Assembly: GCA_022870745.1 (NCBI GenBank)
Contig: CP085323.1
Span: 3,472,001-3,536,000, forward strand
Direction of reading: 5' to 3'
DNA length: 64,000 nt
Origin: Silvibacterium acidisoli
GTDB taxonomy: Bacteria > Acidobacteriota > Terriglobia > Terriglobales > Acidobacteriaceae
The position numbers and the translations under genes were made by a program. Below the pieces are notes generated by a model that was not told where the DNA came from, searched no databases, and saw only the letters and a program-made list of their open reading frames with translations. This document shows, one piece after another, positions 14,897 through 26,137 of this stretch. The number at the start of each line of letters is the position of its first letter. Position 1 is the first letter of the stretch.

Positions 14897-16960
14897 ATGA
14901 ACTTTCTCCTTGAAGTAGGACTTGAAGAAATTCCCGCACGCATGATCGCCGCCGCACAGGCCGAGCTGGCGAAACGCGTCAAAGATCTGCTTGATCGCGA
15001 GCGCCTGCTCGCTGCCGATCATGACCTGCACAGCTACTCCACGCCACGCCGTATCGCGGTCCTCGTAACCAATGTCGAGGTAGCGCAATCCGATATCGAA
15101 GAACAACTTACGGGACCATCCTGGAGTGTCGCTTTCAAAAACGGAGAGCCGACTCCAGCCGCCCACGCTTTCGCGAAGCGCGCCGGAATCGATGTCGCAG
15201 CCCTGCAGAAGACCACCACCGGCAAGGGCGAGTACATCTCCGCGAAAGTGCTGCGCAAGGGCCGGACGACTTTGGAAATCCTGACTGAGCAGCTACCGAA
15301 AGAAATCGCTTCCATCTACTGGCCGAAGAACATGTACTGGCGCGCCGGGAAGCCCGAGCGCTTTGTTCGTCCAGTAAAGTGGCTCGTCGCCCTGCTCGAT
15401 CACCAGATTGTTCCCGTCGAGTTCGCTGGCGTTCACGCCGCCAATCTGACCTACGGCCACCGGATCCTTCACGGCGATTCTGCACTCACCATTGAGCACG
15501 CTGCCGACTATCTCGGAGTGCTTGAAGCCGCCCACGTCACCGCCGATGTGGAGCTGCGCCGCCACCGCATCCGCAAAGATCTCGACGCCGCCACACGGGC
15601 CGTCCCCGGAGCGCGCTGGCGTGAAGATCATGCCCTGGTCGATGCTGTCACGCACCTGACCGAGTGGCCTTCGGTAATCCTGGGAGGATTTCAGCCCGAG
15701 TTTCTGGCGCTTCCCGAAGAAGTTCTGGTCACCGTCATGCGCGACCATCAGAAGTACTTCGCTGTCGAGGACGCCAGCGGAAAGCTCGCGCCATATTTCC
15801 TCGCTGTCCTGAACACCCGCCCTGACGAACGGGCAGCAGAGATTATCCGTCACGGAAACGAGCGCGTGCTTCGCGCCCGCTTCAATGACGCACGCTTCTT
15901 CTGGGATGTCGATCAGAAGATCCCTCTCATTGATCGAGTCGAGAAGCTGAAGTCCGTCACTTTCCAGAAGGACCTTGGCAGCTACTACGCCAAGACCGAA
16001 GCAAATCTGAAGATCGCCGAGTCCCTGGCCGCGCTTTCGCTCGAACGCGGAGCTTCGGTAGACCAGGCCGCTCTCGTCAAGGCCGCGGAACTGGCCAAGA
16101 CCGACCTGACCGCGGAGCTGGTCAAGGAATTTACCGAGCTGCAGGGAATCGTCGGCGGTCTTTACGCACGCGCGCAGGGTCTCGGTGAAGCAGTAGCCGA
16201 GGCGATCTACTGGCAGTATTCTCCCGCCGGTATCGAGGACCCGATTCCTCCCACGACGGAAGGCCAGCTGCTCGGCCTCGCAGACCGCTTCCAGACCATC
16301 TCCGCCATGTTCGGCATCGGATTGGAGCCGACAGGTTCAAAAGACCCCTTCGGCTTGCGCCGCGCCGCCAACGGCATTGTGAAGATCCTGGCTGAGTCGA
16401 GCCTGCCGATTCGTCTCTCCGATCTGGGAGTAGCCGGAAACGATACGCTCTCGAACTTCTTCCGCGAACGTGTCGAGTTCTATCTTCGCGAGGTTAAGGG
16501 CTTCGCCTACGACGTAGTCAATGCCGTGCTGGCAGCCGGATACGACGATATCCGCGACGCCATTGCCCGCGCTGAAGCTGTCGCAGAGGTCCGCGCCTCC
16601 GCCGACTTCGCCGCCATCTCCGTGGCGTTCAAGCGTATTAAGAACATTCTGCGGCAATCTGCTGAAAAAGAATCGGTTAGCGTTAGCCAGGCGGCGTTGA
16701 TCGACGCCGCTGAACGCAACCTGTTCGAACATGTCACCCGGCTCGACCCGGTGGTTTCCAGCTTCCGGCAGAAGGGCGAATACCCCGCTGCACTGGAGCA
16801 GGTCGCCACACTGCGTCCGCATGTCGACGCGTTCTTTGACAAGGTCATGGTTATGGCTGAGGACCCGGCAGTACGCCAGAATCGACTCGCTCTCATCGCG
16901 ACTGTGCTCGGCAGCTTTTCATCGATCGCCGACTTTTCGGAGATCGTCACCGGCTCCTGA
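14897..16960 (+). CDS. glyS: Glycyl-tRNA synthetase beta subunit
   Basis: The 687-residue beta chain handles tRNA recognition for glycyl-tRNA synthetase. Typical landmarks are the start NFLLEVGLEEIPARMI, STPRRIAVLV, the central WPSVILGGFQPEFLALPEEV and MRDHQKYFAV, NERVLRARFNDARFFWDVD, and the C-terminal DALR-type anticodon domain (FFDKVMVMAEDPAVRQNRLALI). Length matches the family. It is cotranscribed with glyQ and ends at a strong intrinsic terminator. Confidence 0.97.
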   Translation: MNFLLEVGLEEIPARMIAAAQAELAKRVKDLLDRERLLAADHDLHSYSTPRRIAVLVTNVEVAQSDIEEQLTGPSWSVAFKNGEPTPAAHAFAKRAGIDVAALQKTTTGKGEYISAKVLRKGRTTLEILTEQLPKEIASIYWPKNMYWRAGKPERFVRPVKWLVALLDHQIVPVEFAGVHAANLTYGHRILHGDSALTIEHAADYLGVLEAAHVTADVELRRHRIRKDLDAATRAVPGARWREDHALVDAVTHLTEWPSVILGGFQPEFLALPEEVLVTVMRDHQKYFAVEDASGKLAPYFLAVLNTRPDERAAEIIRHGNERVLRARFNDARFFWDVDQKIPLIDRVEKLKSVTFQKDLGSYYAKTEANLKIAESLAALSLERGASVDQAALVKAAELAKTDLTAELVKEFTELQGIVGGLYARAQGLGEAVAEAIYWQYSPAGIEDPIPPTTEGQLLGLADRFQTISAMFGIGLEPTGSKDPFGLRRAANGIVKILAESSLPIRLSDLGVAGNDTLSNFFRERVEFYLREVKGFAYDVVNAVLAAGYDDIRDAIARAEAVAEVRASADFAAISVAFKRIKNILRQSAEKESVSVSQAALIDAAERNLFEHVTRLDPVVSSFRQKGEYPAALEQVATLRPHVDAFFDKVMVMAEDPAVRQNRLALIATVLGSFSSIADFSEIVTGS

Positions 16961-16980
16961 TCGAGTACCGGAAATAGGAA

Positions 16981-17009
16981 AGGCCGCTTCATGGAGCGGC
17001 CTTTTTCTT
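16981..17009 (+). terminator. Intrinsic terminator of glyQS
   Basis: aggccgct (16981-16988) and agcggcct (16995-17002) form a stem with a 6-nt loop, followed by tttttcttt. It lies 20 bp after the glyS stop codon. Confidence 0.88.
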
Positions 17010-17041
17010 TCAGCAACAGGCGTAGCTTCGGGGAATCGAAC

Positions 17042-17140
17042 TTATGCGTCTTCTTCGCTGCTCTTGCGGCTGATAGAGGCAAGAGTGCTGGGTGCGAGGA
17101 GAATGGCGATAAAGATTGAGGCGATGATCAGATCATGCAT
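17042..17140 (-). CDS. Very small single-TM membrane protein (32 aa), unknown
   Basis: A short minus-strand frame begins MHDLIIASIF, forms one hydrophobic helix of about 20 residues, and ends SRKSSEEDA. The pattern (short N terminus, one membrane helix, charged tail) is that of a genuine small membrane protein. A stop codon lies six codons upstream, so the ATG at 17140 is the only start. The candidate Shine-Dalgarno (AAGGGC, about 14 nt upstream) is poor. It lies between the glyS terminator and the divergent YtxH gene. Confidence 0.45.
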   Translation of the reverse strand: MHDLIIASIFIAILLAPSTLASISRKSSEEDA

Positions 17141-17359
17141 GATGGCGATGAGCCCTTATCCGTTTCCGGTTGAAATGTCCTCTTACCTGACGCACTTAGG
17201 ATCTCCTGAAGTTGTCCGCCTCTCCATAGCACTCCGGTATCGGATCGGGTCTAAAAGTGGAATCGCCGTTTCCCACTTTGGTAGCACGCACGGCAACCCC
17301 ATCCACTGGATGGGCCTCTTACTGTGAAAGATTTTTGACGCTGACCGAGGAGCGCATTT

Positions 17360-17629
17360 ATGAATACCATCAAGTTCTGGGCTGTTTTCACCGTCGGAGT
17401 TGCCGCAGGCGCAGCCGTCGCCCTGATTTATGCACCGCAGACCGGTGAAAAGACACGTCGCCAGCTTCGTCGCAGCTTTGAAGACGCAAGCGACTACATC
17501 AAAGACACCGCCGATACGCTTGGCGATCATGCTGAGAAGTATGTGAAGCGCGGCCGTGGGATCGTCGAAGACGCAGTGGAGACAGCTTCGAACGCAGTCA
17601 CGGCGGCGAAGAAAGTCGTCCAGATCTAA
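17360..17629 (+). CDS. YtxH-domain small membrane protein
   Basis: The 89-residue protein starts with a membrane helix containing GVAAGAAVALIYAPQTGEKTR, the YtxH signature. An amphipathic helical tail follows (SFEDASDYIKDTADTLGDHAEKY). YtxH proteins are linked to general stress in other bacteria, but their molecular role is unclear. The ATG is preceded by GAGGAG. An intrinsic terminator follows, so the gene is monocistronic. Confidence 0.85.
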   Translation: MNTIKFWAVFTVGVAAGAAVALIYAPQTGEKTRRQLRRSFEDASDYIKDTADTLGDHAEKYVKRGRGIVEDAVETASNAVTAAKKVVQI

Positions 17630-17654
17630 CTACGGCAACACGCGCATGCTCCGC

Positions 17655-17684
17655 GGGCCCGTCCGGCAAGGATGGGCCTTTTTC
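17655..17684 (+). terminator. Intrinsic terminator after the YtxH gene
   Basis: gggcccgtcc pairs with ggatgggcct (two wobble pairs) around ggcaa-type bases and is followed by tttttctt. It lies about 28 bp after the stop codon. Confidence 0.75.
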
Positions 17685-18021
17685 TTATATGCGTGAGGAT
17701 CGCTTACCCAGCTTCACTTAGCGGTTTATCGATCCCGCTCAAATTGTTACTAGATAAAGGCTTAGTGGTTTCATTCAGGGTATTGAAGGCACTTTTCGAT
17801 GCTCTAAGTAAGCGTGTGGTCTGGCGCCTTCGTGGCTGGAAACAAGCCCCTGTCCGAAACCCGTCCGGCAGCATTGGTTCTTCGCCACAGAAGCCGCTGA
17901 TTCTTCGTAACTTATTGAGGCAACAAGATATTGACGCGCCCTCTGCATCACATTTCACCGAATGCACAGGGGTTTCGCTGCTAGCATAGGTGCCGGGCGC
18001 ATAAGCCGAGGAATCGTCTCA
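17685..18021. other. Intergenic region, no gene seen
   Basis: These roughly 340 bp lie between the YtxH terminator and the next gene. Short frames exist on both strands but lack ribosome binding sites or recognisable products. The promoter of the downstream membrane-protein gene is presumably here. Confidence 0.45.
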
Positions 18022-19296
18022 TTGGAATCGACAGAAAAACATCTGCCGTCGCTTGCGGCCTGTTACGGGCTTCTCGCATGCCTGTCTGTCGTCTCCCTTC
18101 TCTGTGTCCCGATACCGCCTTTTTCGGTAACCGATAGCAGTTTTCTCGCCAGCCTGACGGTCGCCGCCCAGGAAGTTCAGAAACAAGCGCACACTACCTG
18201 GATCGCGTTTGCCATTTTTGCGGTGGCCTGGGTCCTGTGTCTCGGCTGGGGCGTTTTTGAAATTCGCCGCAGCGGCATGGATCTCGACCGCAAGGATGGT
18301 ACCTGGACCGCCGGAATGACACTTCTCGTCCTCACGGTCTCGGTCTTTTACGCGCTCGGGACGCAGGGTGAAATTGGACAGAACTTTCCCATAGCCGTGC
18401 CTGTTTCCGACGGTATCGGTGTGGCGTTCATTCTGATACTGCCGTGGCTGGTCTCGATGCGCATCGCGGGCAAGGAGCGGGAAGAGGCAAGGTGGGAAAG
18501 CGATAGCCGTCGCCGCCACGGTTTCGAGCCGTTCAGCGAGGAAAAATCGGCGGAGCGCCTGATCGAAGCTCTGACGAGTGCCAAGGTTGTTGCCGTCGAT
18601 CCCCTGCCGGTGCATTCGGCGCAGAATCGGGCGCCGAACCAACCGGCCACGAAAGCCGCTGTTGCGGTCTCCGAAGCTCCTGTATCTGAGCCGGTTGACC
18701 AGCCGGTAGTGAAGACAGGCATCGCCTGGGCGATCAAAACCCCGGCTGAACCTGCAACGGCTCCCACAAGGACGGCTTCGGTAGCAGCCTCGTCTGCCGC
18801 AGCAGCCGCAGCAGTTCGTACGACGCCACAAGCGCCGGTCACAGTCTCACCGCCGGCCCCGGCCCCGGAGATTCCATCCGTAGCTCAGCCTCTCGTGAAT
18901 GAGCCGGCTTCAAGCATAGTCAACGATCAGGAAAGGAAGTACATGGATCAACCGATTGAACGCACAGACGCTCCGGCAGTAACGCCCGCTGCCGCGGTGG
19001 CTTCTGTGAGCGAGGGCGCCGAGCTCTTCCGCGAAAACCTCAAGGTGCTGAACGAGAGCTGGGATGCCATCGAAAAAGCCGGCAAGGAACTGGAGCAGTG
19101 GTTCGACGCGCAGCGCAAAGCGGCAGTCGCTCACCTGGCAAGGCCGCCCCTCTCGCGTGTCGATAGCGATGAGTCTCCGCAGGCTTTTCTGAAAGAGAAG
19201 CTCGCTTCGGTCGACGCCGATTGGGCGAAGATTCGCCACGCGGCGCTCGAAATCTCGCGCTTGTTCGGCGATGTTCCGCCAGAGAAGACCTCCTAG
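18022..19296 (+). CDS. Four-TM membrane protein with Ala/Pro-rich linker and coiled-coil tail
   Basis: Hydrophobic segments lie near residues 10-34, 60-82, 95-113 and 131-150. A low-complexity Ala/Pro/Val/Thr linker spans about 200-310, and a helical domain ends the protein (ELFRENLKVLNESWDAIEKA; AFLKEKLASVDADWAKIRHA). The TTG at 18022 has GAGGAA 8 nt upstream; an in-frame ATG at 17962 lacks one. A second strong Shine-Dalgarno lies inside the frame before an ATG at 18943. Function is unknown. It converges with clpC across a strong terminator. Confidence 0.7.
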   Translation: MESTEKHLPSLAACYGLLACLSVVSLLCVPIPPFSVTDSSFLASLTVAAQEVQKQAHTTWIAFAIFAVAWVLCLGWGVFEIRRSGMDLDRKDGTWTAGMTLLVLTVSVFYALGTQGEIGQNFPIAVPVSDGIGVAFILILPWLVSMRIAGKEREEARWESDSRRRHGFEPFSEEKSAERLIEALTSAKVVAVDPLPVHSAQNRAPNQPATKAAVAVSEAPVSEPVDQPVVKTGIAWAIKTPAEPATAPTRTASVAASSAAAAAAVRTTPQAPVTVSPPAPAPEIPSVAQPLVNEPASSIVNDQERKYMDQPIERTDAPAVTPAAAVASVSEGAELFRENLKVLNESWDAIEKAGKELEQWFDAQRKAAVAHLARPPLSRVDSDESPQAFLKEKLASVDADWAKIRHAALEISRLFGDVPPEKTS

Positions 19297-19314
19297 GCGA
19301 TCCATCGAGATGCA

Positions 19315-19348
19315 AAAAGAAAACCCCGCCTTGGCGGGGTTTTCTTTT
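19315..19348. terminator. Strong bidirectional terminator
   Basis: aaaagaaaaccccgcc and ggcggggttttctttt are perfect 16-bp arms, giving A-run and T-run tracts for both strands. It serves the plus-strand membrane-protein gene and the minus-strand clpC gene. Confidence 0.92.
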
Positions 19349-19365
19349 GGGTTCAGACGCGAGAT

Positions 19366-21819
<2,454 letters not shown>

Positions 21820-22018
21820 GTTCCCCCTGCAAGGTGAAGGCCGTCTTCCAATCCCGGCGTAAACGCCAGGTACTCGAAACCAGCCAGTACCTTAGTCCCA
21901 ATGCGCCGACCCGGACCAAAAAAGTAGCGGTCAAAGGTTAGGTTCGGCCTTCAGGCTGGGTGCGGTCGTCTGCAACCATCCCACGAAACGCCGGTCTCCC
22001 GGCAAATGCTTCCTCCGG

Positions 22019-22798
22019 TTACACCACCGGAGAAACGAACTCCTCAATCTCTTCCATGCGGCCCTTCTGCAGCCGCAAAACCCTGTCGCATCCAGCCGCC
22101 AGGGTCATATTGTGCGTCACGATAACAGACGTAAGCGAGTGGCTTTTGTGTAGCCGTTCGATTAATTCAAAAACTACGCCCGCGGTACGGCTGTCCAAAT
22201 CCCCTGTAGGCTCATCGGCCAATAGCACTTTCGGTTCAGTGACCAGGGCGCGTGCCAGCGAAACCCGCTGCTGCTCGCCGCCCGACAGCTCTCCCGCGCG
22301 ATGGGTGGCGCGATCCGCCAGTTCCACCTCGTTCAGCCAGTCTTTTGCCTTCTGTATCGCCTGCTTATGGCCCTCGCCGCGCGCGAGCAGCGGCATGGCC
22401 ACATTTTCGGCAGCGGTGAACTCCGGCAGCAGGTAGTGAAACTGCCAGACATAGCCGACTTCGCGATTGCGAAAGGCAGCGGCGTCCCTGGTGGAAAGAC
22501 TCTTCAAGTGAATTGAGGCGCAGTATACGTCACCCGCTGATGGGGTATCAAGAGCACCAAGGAGATGAAGGAGGGTACTCTTTCCCGCTCCTGATTCGCC
22601 TACGATGGCGAGCATTTCTCCAGTGGCCACTGTGAAGCTCAGGCCGTCGAAGAGCACCAGTTTTCCCCGGCCGGTCGTGTATTCCTTACGCAGATTGCTG
22701 ACTTCGAGGACGTTGGAGCGCACGCTTGCCGCTGGTCCGCCATATACGGCAGGAGAAGATGCGCTGGGCGCGCTCGGCGTGGGTGAAAGATGCTCCAT
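22019..22798 (-). CDS. lolD: LolD-like ABC transporter ATP-binding protein
   Basis: The 259-residue ATPase has Walker A GESGAGKST, the signature LSGGEQQR, Walker B VLLADEPTGDLD and the switch His in VIVTHN. The sequence between Q-loop and signature (VWQFHYLLPEFTAAENVAMP) is that of the LolD/MacB group, which power lipoprotein release or macrolide-type export. A 30-residue Pro/Ser/Ala N-terminal stretch precedes the domain. The ATG at 22798 is preferred over 22813 because of a GATAGG element. Its permease partner is probably the LolC/E-like gene two genes upstream. Confidence 0.9.
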   Translation of the reverse strand: MEHLSPTPSAPSASSPAVYGGPAASVRSNVLEVSNLRKEYTTGRGKLVLFDGLSFTVATGEMLAIVGESGAGKSTLLHLLGALDTPSAGDVYCASIHLKSLSTRDAAAFRNREVGYVWQFHYLLPEFTAAENVAMPLLARGEGHKQAIQKAKDWLNEVELADRATHRAGELSGGEQQRVSLARALVTEPKVLLADEPTGDLDSRTAGVVFELIERLHKSHSLTSVIVTHNMTLAAGCDRVLRLQKGRMEEIEEFVSPVV

Positions 22799-22909
22799 AT
22801 CTATGCCTATCATCTTTTGACCCGGATGGGAAAAAAAGGATGCAACGCCGCTTTCGGCGTCACAAAAACCTGTGCAAAACTCGGTACGGAACTTATTTAG
22901 ATGCAGAAC

Positions 22910-24181
22910 TTAAGGAATTTGCGCGACGACCGGCATGGTCTTGATCTGGGATAGCTCGCGCTGCACTTTCTGCCAGGCCCCAGGGTTCTTCCGGGTGACG
23001 ATCGGGGCATCGGGATCGGCATAGTACGCGAGCACATCGTTTTTCAGCTGCTCCGGCAGCGGATTTTCTGTTTTTGAAAGCCGGTCTAGCAGTTTGGCGT
23101 AGGTCTGGTCGGTCAGCGGATACCCACCCGGCCGAACCCTTGCACCCGTATCGAGATCCCGGTTCTCTATCTGCAGACTCGCGCTGTGCTGGTTTGTTGA
23201 AGCCGACCTGGCCTGATCTAACAGCTGCTCATATCGAGCCAGCGTTTGATTGACGCTGTCGAAATACATTTGTTCCGTCTGCTCGTTTGGTCCGCGAATG
23301 GCCAGGTCGGATGCAGCACCGATCTTCGGCACGATGACGATCAGGAAGGCCAGCACGTGAGTACGGATGCCGGGCTTCTTGCGGTACTGCTCCCAGCCGT
23401 TTGAGAAATCTGCCTGCGACACCCGCTGTGCATAGGCATCGAACGCTGGCGTGCTCACGTCCTGCGGAAAGCTCTTTCGATGGAGAAGCACCTCGGCATA
23501 GGCGAAGGCAGGAAGAAATCCGCGCACGGACCAGCGATAGCTGGAAATGGCAGCCCGCTCCTTTCCTATGATCTTGTTCGCGTGGAGTCCGTAGGTTTCG
23601 TAGAAAGCCTGATCCAGCAGCCGCGCCGATACCCGCAGGCCAACGTGACGGAGATAAGCTGACGGAGCCAGCCGGTGCTTGCTGAGCTGGTCGATGTCGA
23701 AGGCGAATTCTGTGCGCACGTGCCCGTGCGGGCTGTCGTCATACGTGACGATTGGTCCGTACTTTGCCGCCAGGTTGGGGAACGCGATCGCGGTGGAAGG
23801 ATTAACCGCGTCATGATGACCGAAGTTGTCTCCGACATAGTGCGAGAGAGCTCCGAGAGCGAAAGCCAGCTCGTCTACATTGCGTGCGTCGCGGATCAGC
23901 GCAGAGACAAAGTCTCCGGTGCGAACGTAATGTGTCAGATCGCTGAAGAACGCCTTGCCGAAAGGGTAATAACCTGCATCCTGGATTGCGCAGCCGCCAT
24001 AGGCGTACGAGTGGGCTCTTAGCAGCTCGGCCTCTGTCGTATTCGGAAAGCGGCTCAGCAGAACCGGGCGGATCGAATCCTTCCAGGCAAGATCGATGAT
24101 CTGTTCGTGCGTCAGTACAGAATATGCGTGTGCAAGTGGAACAAGAACAAGCAGGATCAGTACGGCGGCGATCTTATTCAT
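22910..24181 (-). CDS. Secreted zinc-dependent phospholipase C-like protein
   Basis: A signal peptide (MNKIAAVLILLVLVPLAHAY) leads to a helical domain with the histidines and aspartates of the zinc phospholipase C / S1-P1 group: YSVLTHEQIIDLAW, SYAYGGCAIQDAGYYPFG, FSDLTHYVRTGDFV and LGALSHYVGDNFGHHDAVN. It would act in the periplasm or outside the cell, but the substrate is not known. Length is 423 residues. The ATG at 24181 overlaps the permease stop (ATGAATAA), showing translational coupling. It lies between the LolC/E-like permease and LolD genes, an unusual place. Confidence 0.8.
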   Translation of the reverse strand: MNKIAAVLILLVLVPLAHAYSVLTHEQIIDLAWKDSIRPVLLSRFPNTTEAELLRAHSYAYGGCAIQDAGYYPFGKAFFSDLTHYVRTGDFVSALIRDARNVDELAFALGALSHYVGDNFGHHDAVNPSTAIAFPNLAAKYGPIVTYDDSPHGHVRTEFAFDIDQLSKHRLAPSAYLRHVGLRVSARLLDQAFYETYGLHANKIIGKERAAISSYRWSVRGFLPAFAYAEVLLHRKSFPQDVSTPAFDAYAQRVSQADFSNGWEQYRKKPGIRTHVLAFLIVIVPKIGAASDLAIRGPNEQTEQMYFDSVNQTLARYEQLLDQARSASTNQHSASLQIENRDLDTGARVRPGGYPLTDQTYAKLLDRLSKTENPLPEQLKNDVLAYYADPDAPIVTRKNPGAWQKVQRELSQIKTMPVVAQIP

Positions 24182-25415
24182 AGCGCAATGCCTCGGCAGG
24201 CAGGACCTTCGCCGCGGCGCTCGAAGGATAGAGCGTTGCCAGCAGCGACACGCCAAGCGAAACTAGCGTGACCATGATGCCATCCATTACCGTGGGCGCA
24301 AAAGGCAGATAGTCGATCGAATAGACCTCCGCCGAAAGGTGCAGCGGATAACGTGCGCCAAGGAATGTCAGCAGGTACCCCAGCGCGAGGCCAAGCACCG
24401 TGCCGATCACGCTGATGAGCACGCCCTGCAGCAGGAAGATGCGCCGGATCTGCCCCGCGCTTACACCCATGGACATGAGCACGGCGATGTCTTTGGTCTT
24501 TTCCATCACCATCATGATGAGCGCAATGAGAATATTCAGGGCGGCCACGCAGACGATCAGGCCAATCACGATGAAGGTGCCAACCTGTTCAAGGCGAAGA
24601 GCGCGGAAGAGCGTCCGGTTCTGCTCCATCCAGTTGGTGGTCAGGAATCCCGGCCCTGCCTGGCCTTCGATGGCCTTGCCTACGCGGTCCGCATGGTAGA
24701 GGTCATCGACATTGAATGAGATGACGGAGACGAGGTCCGGCTCGCCAAAGAGCGTTTGCGCATCCTTCAGACGGATGAATCCGTAACCCGAATCGTACTG
24801 ATAGAAACCAGAATGGAAGATGCCGACAACGCGGAAGCGTCGATATTTCGGCATAAGTCCGTAGGGTGTAAGCTCGCCCTGCGGGCTGATCACGTTTACT
24901 GTCGAGCCGACCTTCGCATCGATGGTGTCAGCAAGATCGGATCCGATAACCACTGGAGGCGTTGCTGCCTCTGCCGAATCGTCTGAGTCCTCGGAGAGCG
25001 CGGCCGCAGAGCCGGAGACAAGCTTTGTCAGCAGATCGCTTACCGTCCGCTCTTCACTGGGGACAATACCTTTCAGCATCGCGCCGCCGGAAAGTGCGCC
25101 GCGCGATACCAGCACGGGATCGTACAGCGCTGCTGCCGCTGCCGTAACGTGTGGAGTGTGCCGCAGCTTCTCTGTGAGTGCCCGCCAATCCTTGATGCCG
25201 TCGTTCTGTACCCTCATCAGTTGCACATGGGCGGTAGAGTTTACGAGGCTGTTTTGCAGATCGAGCCGCATTCCATTGGTGATGGCGAGGGCAACGATCA
25301 GCGAAGCCACGCCTACGGTCACGCCCACGATCGAAATAATCGTGATGACGCCCACCACTGCCTGGCGGCGCTTGGCTCGTAGATAGCGGGCTGCGACGAA
25401 GAGCTCAAAGCGCAC
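24174..25415 (-). CDS. LolC/LolE-family lipoprotein-release permease
   Basis: From the GTG at 25415 the protein has 413 residues, the usual LolC/E length. It starts RFELFVAARYLRAKRRQ, then has a first membrane segment (VVGVITIISIVGVTVGVASL), a large periplasmic MacB-type domain, and three C-terminal membrane segments (FIVIGLIVCVAALNILIALI; LISVIGTVLGLALGYLLTFL; GIMVTLVSLGVSLLATLYP). It works with LolD to extract outer-membrane lipoproteins. The frame is open further upstream, but that part overlaps the preceding gene and is not LolC-like. Its start is 2 bp after the preceding stop. Confidence 0.9.
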   Translation of the reverse strand: MRFELFVAARYLRAKRRQAVVGVITIISIVGVTVGVASLIVALAITNGMRLDLQNSLVNSTAHVQLMRVQNDGIKDWRALTEKLRHTPHVTAAAAALYDPVLVSRGALSGGAMLKGIVPSEERTVSDLLTKLVSGSAAALSEDSDDSAEAATPPVVIGSDLADTIDAKVGSTVNVISPQGELTPYGLMPKYRRFRVVGIFHSGFYQYDSGYGFIRLKDAQTLFGEPDLVSVISFNVDDLYHADRVGKAIEGQAGPGFLTTNWMEQNRTLFRALRLEQVGTFIVIGLIVCVAALNILIALIMMVMEKTKDIAVLMSMGVSAGQIRRIFLLQGVLISVIGTVLGLALGYLLTFLGARYPLHLSAEVYSIDYLPFAPTVMDGIMVTLVSLGVSLLATLYPSSAAAKVLPAEALRYE

Positions 25416-25417
25416 GG

Positions 25418-26137
25418 TCAGGGCCTCGCGCTCTCGAGAGAAATGCGGTGCGGCGCAAACTCGCCCGGCTTGTACATCTGCAAGCTTTCTTTTGTGTCGA
25501 ACAGAGTCGGGGCGCCGTTCACAACGCGATAGTCTGAGACGCGAAAGTGCTGCTCGCACTCTTCGCACTTGCCATCCTCTTTGCCGCTCCAAACGCGTAG
25601 CTGCACGGGATCGCGGGGAAAAATCTGCAGGCGTCCTCCGCCGACAACCGGCAGCTGTGCAAGCTTGTACTCGCCATGGTCCAGCGTGACGAGGAAGTAG
25701 AGTACCGCGCTGGCATCGCTGCAGCAGGCCGAAAAGCCAAGCGCGACGCGAGGCTGTTCGTTCGCGCAGAATTCGTTAACGAAGACACTGAATGCAGGCT
25801 TGTCCGCCGGCCCGATGTCCCTGGCAAATTTCTTCCAGTTTGCTACGCCCAACAGCGACTGGCGCAGAACAACTTTGCCGCCGCGTACGAAGAGAAATCC
25901 CCCGTCCTGCGGATCTTCCTTGGGTCGTGCGCCCGCCGGTACGTAGGCGACGAATTCATCACGGTTTGAAAGCGTGACGGCGTAACGCACCTCTGCTCCG
26001 GCAGGCAGCAGCTGAGCGAATTGCTTCGCATCGTGTACCGGAGCGGCTGTCTTCCACAGTGATTCCCACGAATGGCTCACGCACTGCGCCAGCAGCGAAG
26101 GAGCGAAGAGCAGTGCCGCCAGCAAACGAATACGCAT
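25418..26137 (-). CDS. Cysteine-rich secreted protein, unknown function
   Basis: The 239-residue protein has a signal peptide (MRIRLLAALLFAPSLLAQC) and several later cysteines (CANEQ, ACCSDA, CEECEQ) that may form disulfides in the periplasm. The C-terminal half is mainly beta (LQIFPRDPVQLRVWSG; FRVSDYRVVNGAPTLF). Its ATG directly follows the stop codon of the upstream beta-propeller gene, and its stop lies 2 bp before the LolC/E start, so it belongs to the same operon. I do not recognise the family. Confidence 0.7.
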   Translation of the reverse strand: MRIRLLAALLFAPSLLAQCVSHSWESLWKTAAPVHDAKQFAQLLPAGAEVRYAVTLSNRDEFVAYVPAGARPKEDPQDGGFLFVRGGKVVLRQSLLGVANWKKFARDIGPADKPAFSVFVNEFCANEQPRVALGFSACCSDASAVLYFLVTLDHGEYKLAQLPVVGGGRLQIFPRDPVQLRVWSGKEDGKCEECEQHFRVSDYRVVNGAPTLFDTKESLQMYKPGEFAPHRISLESARP

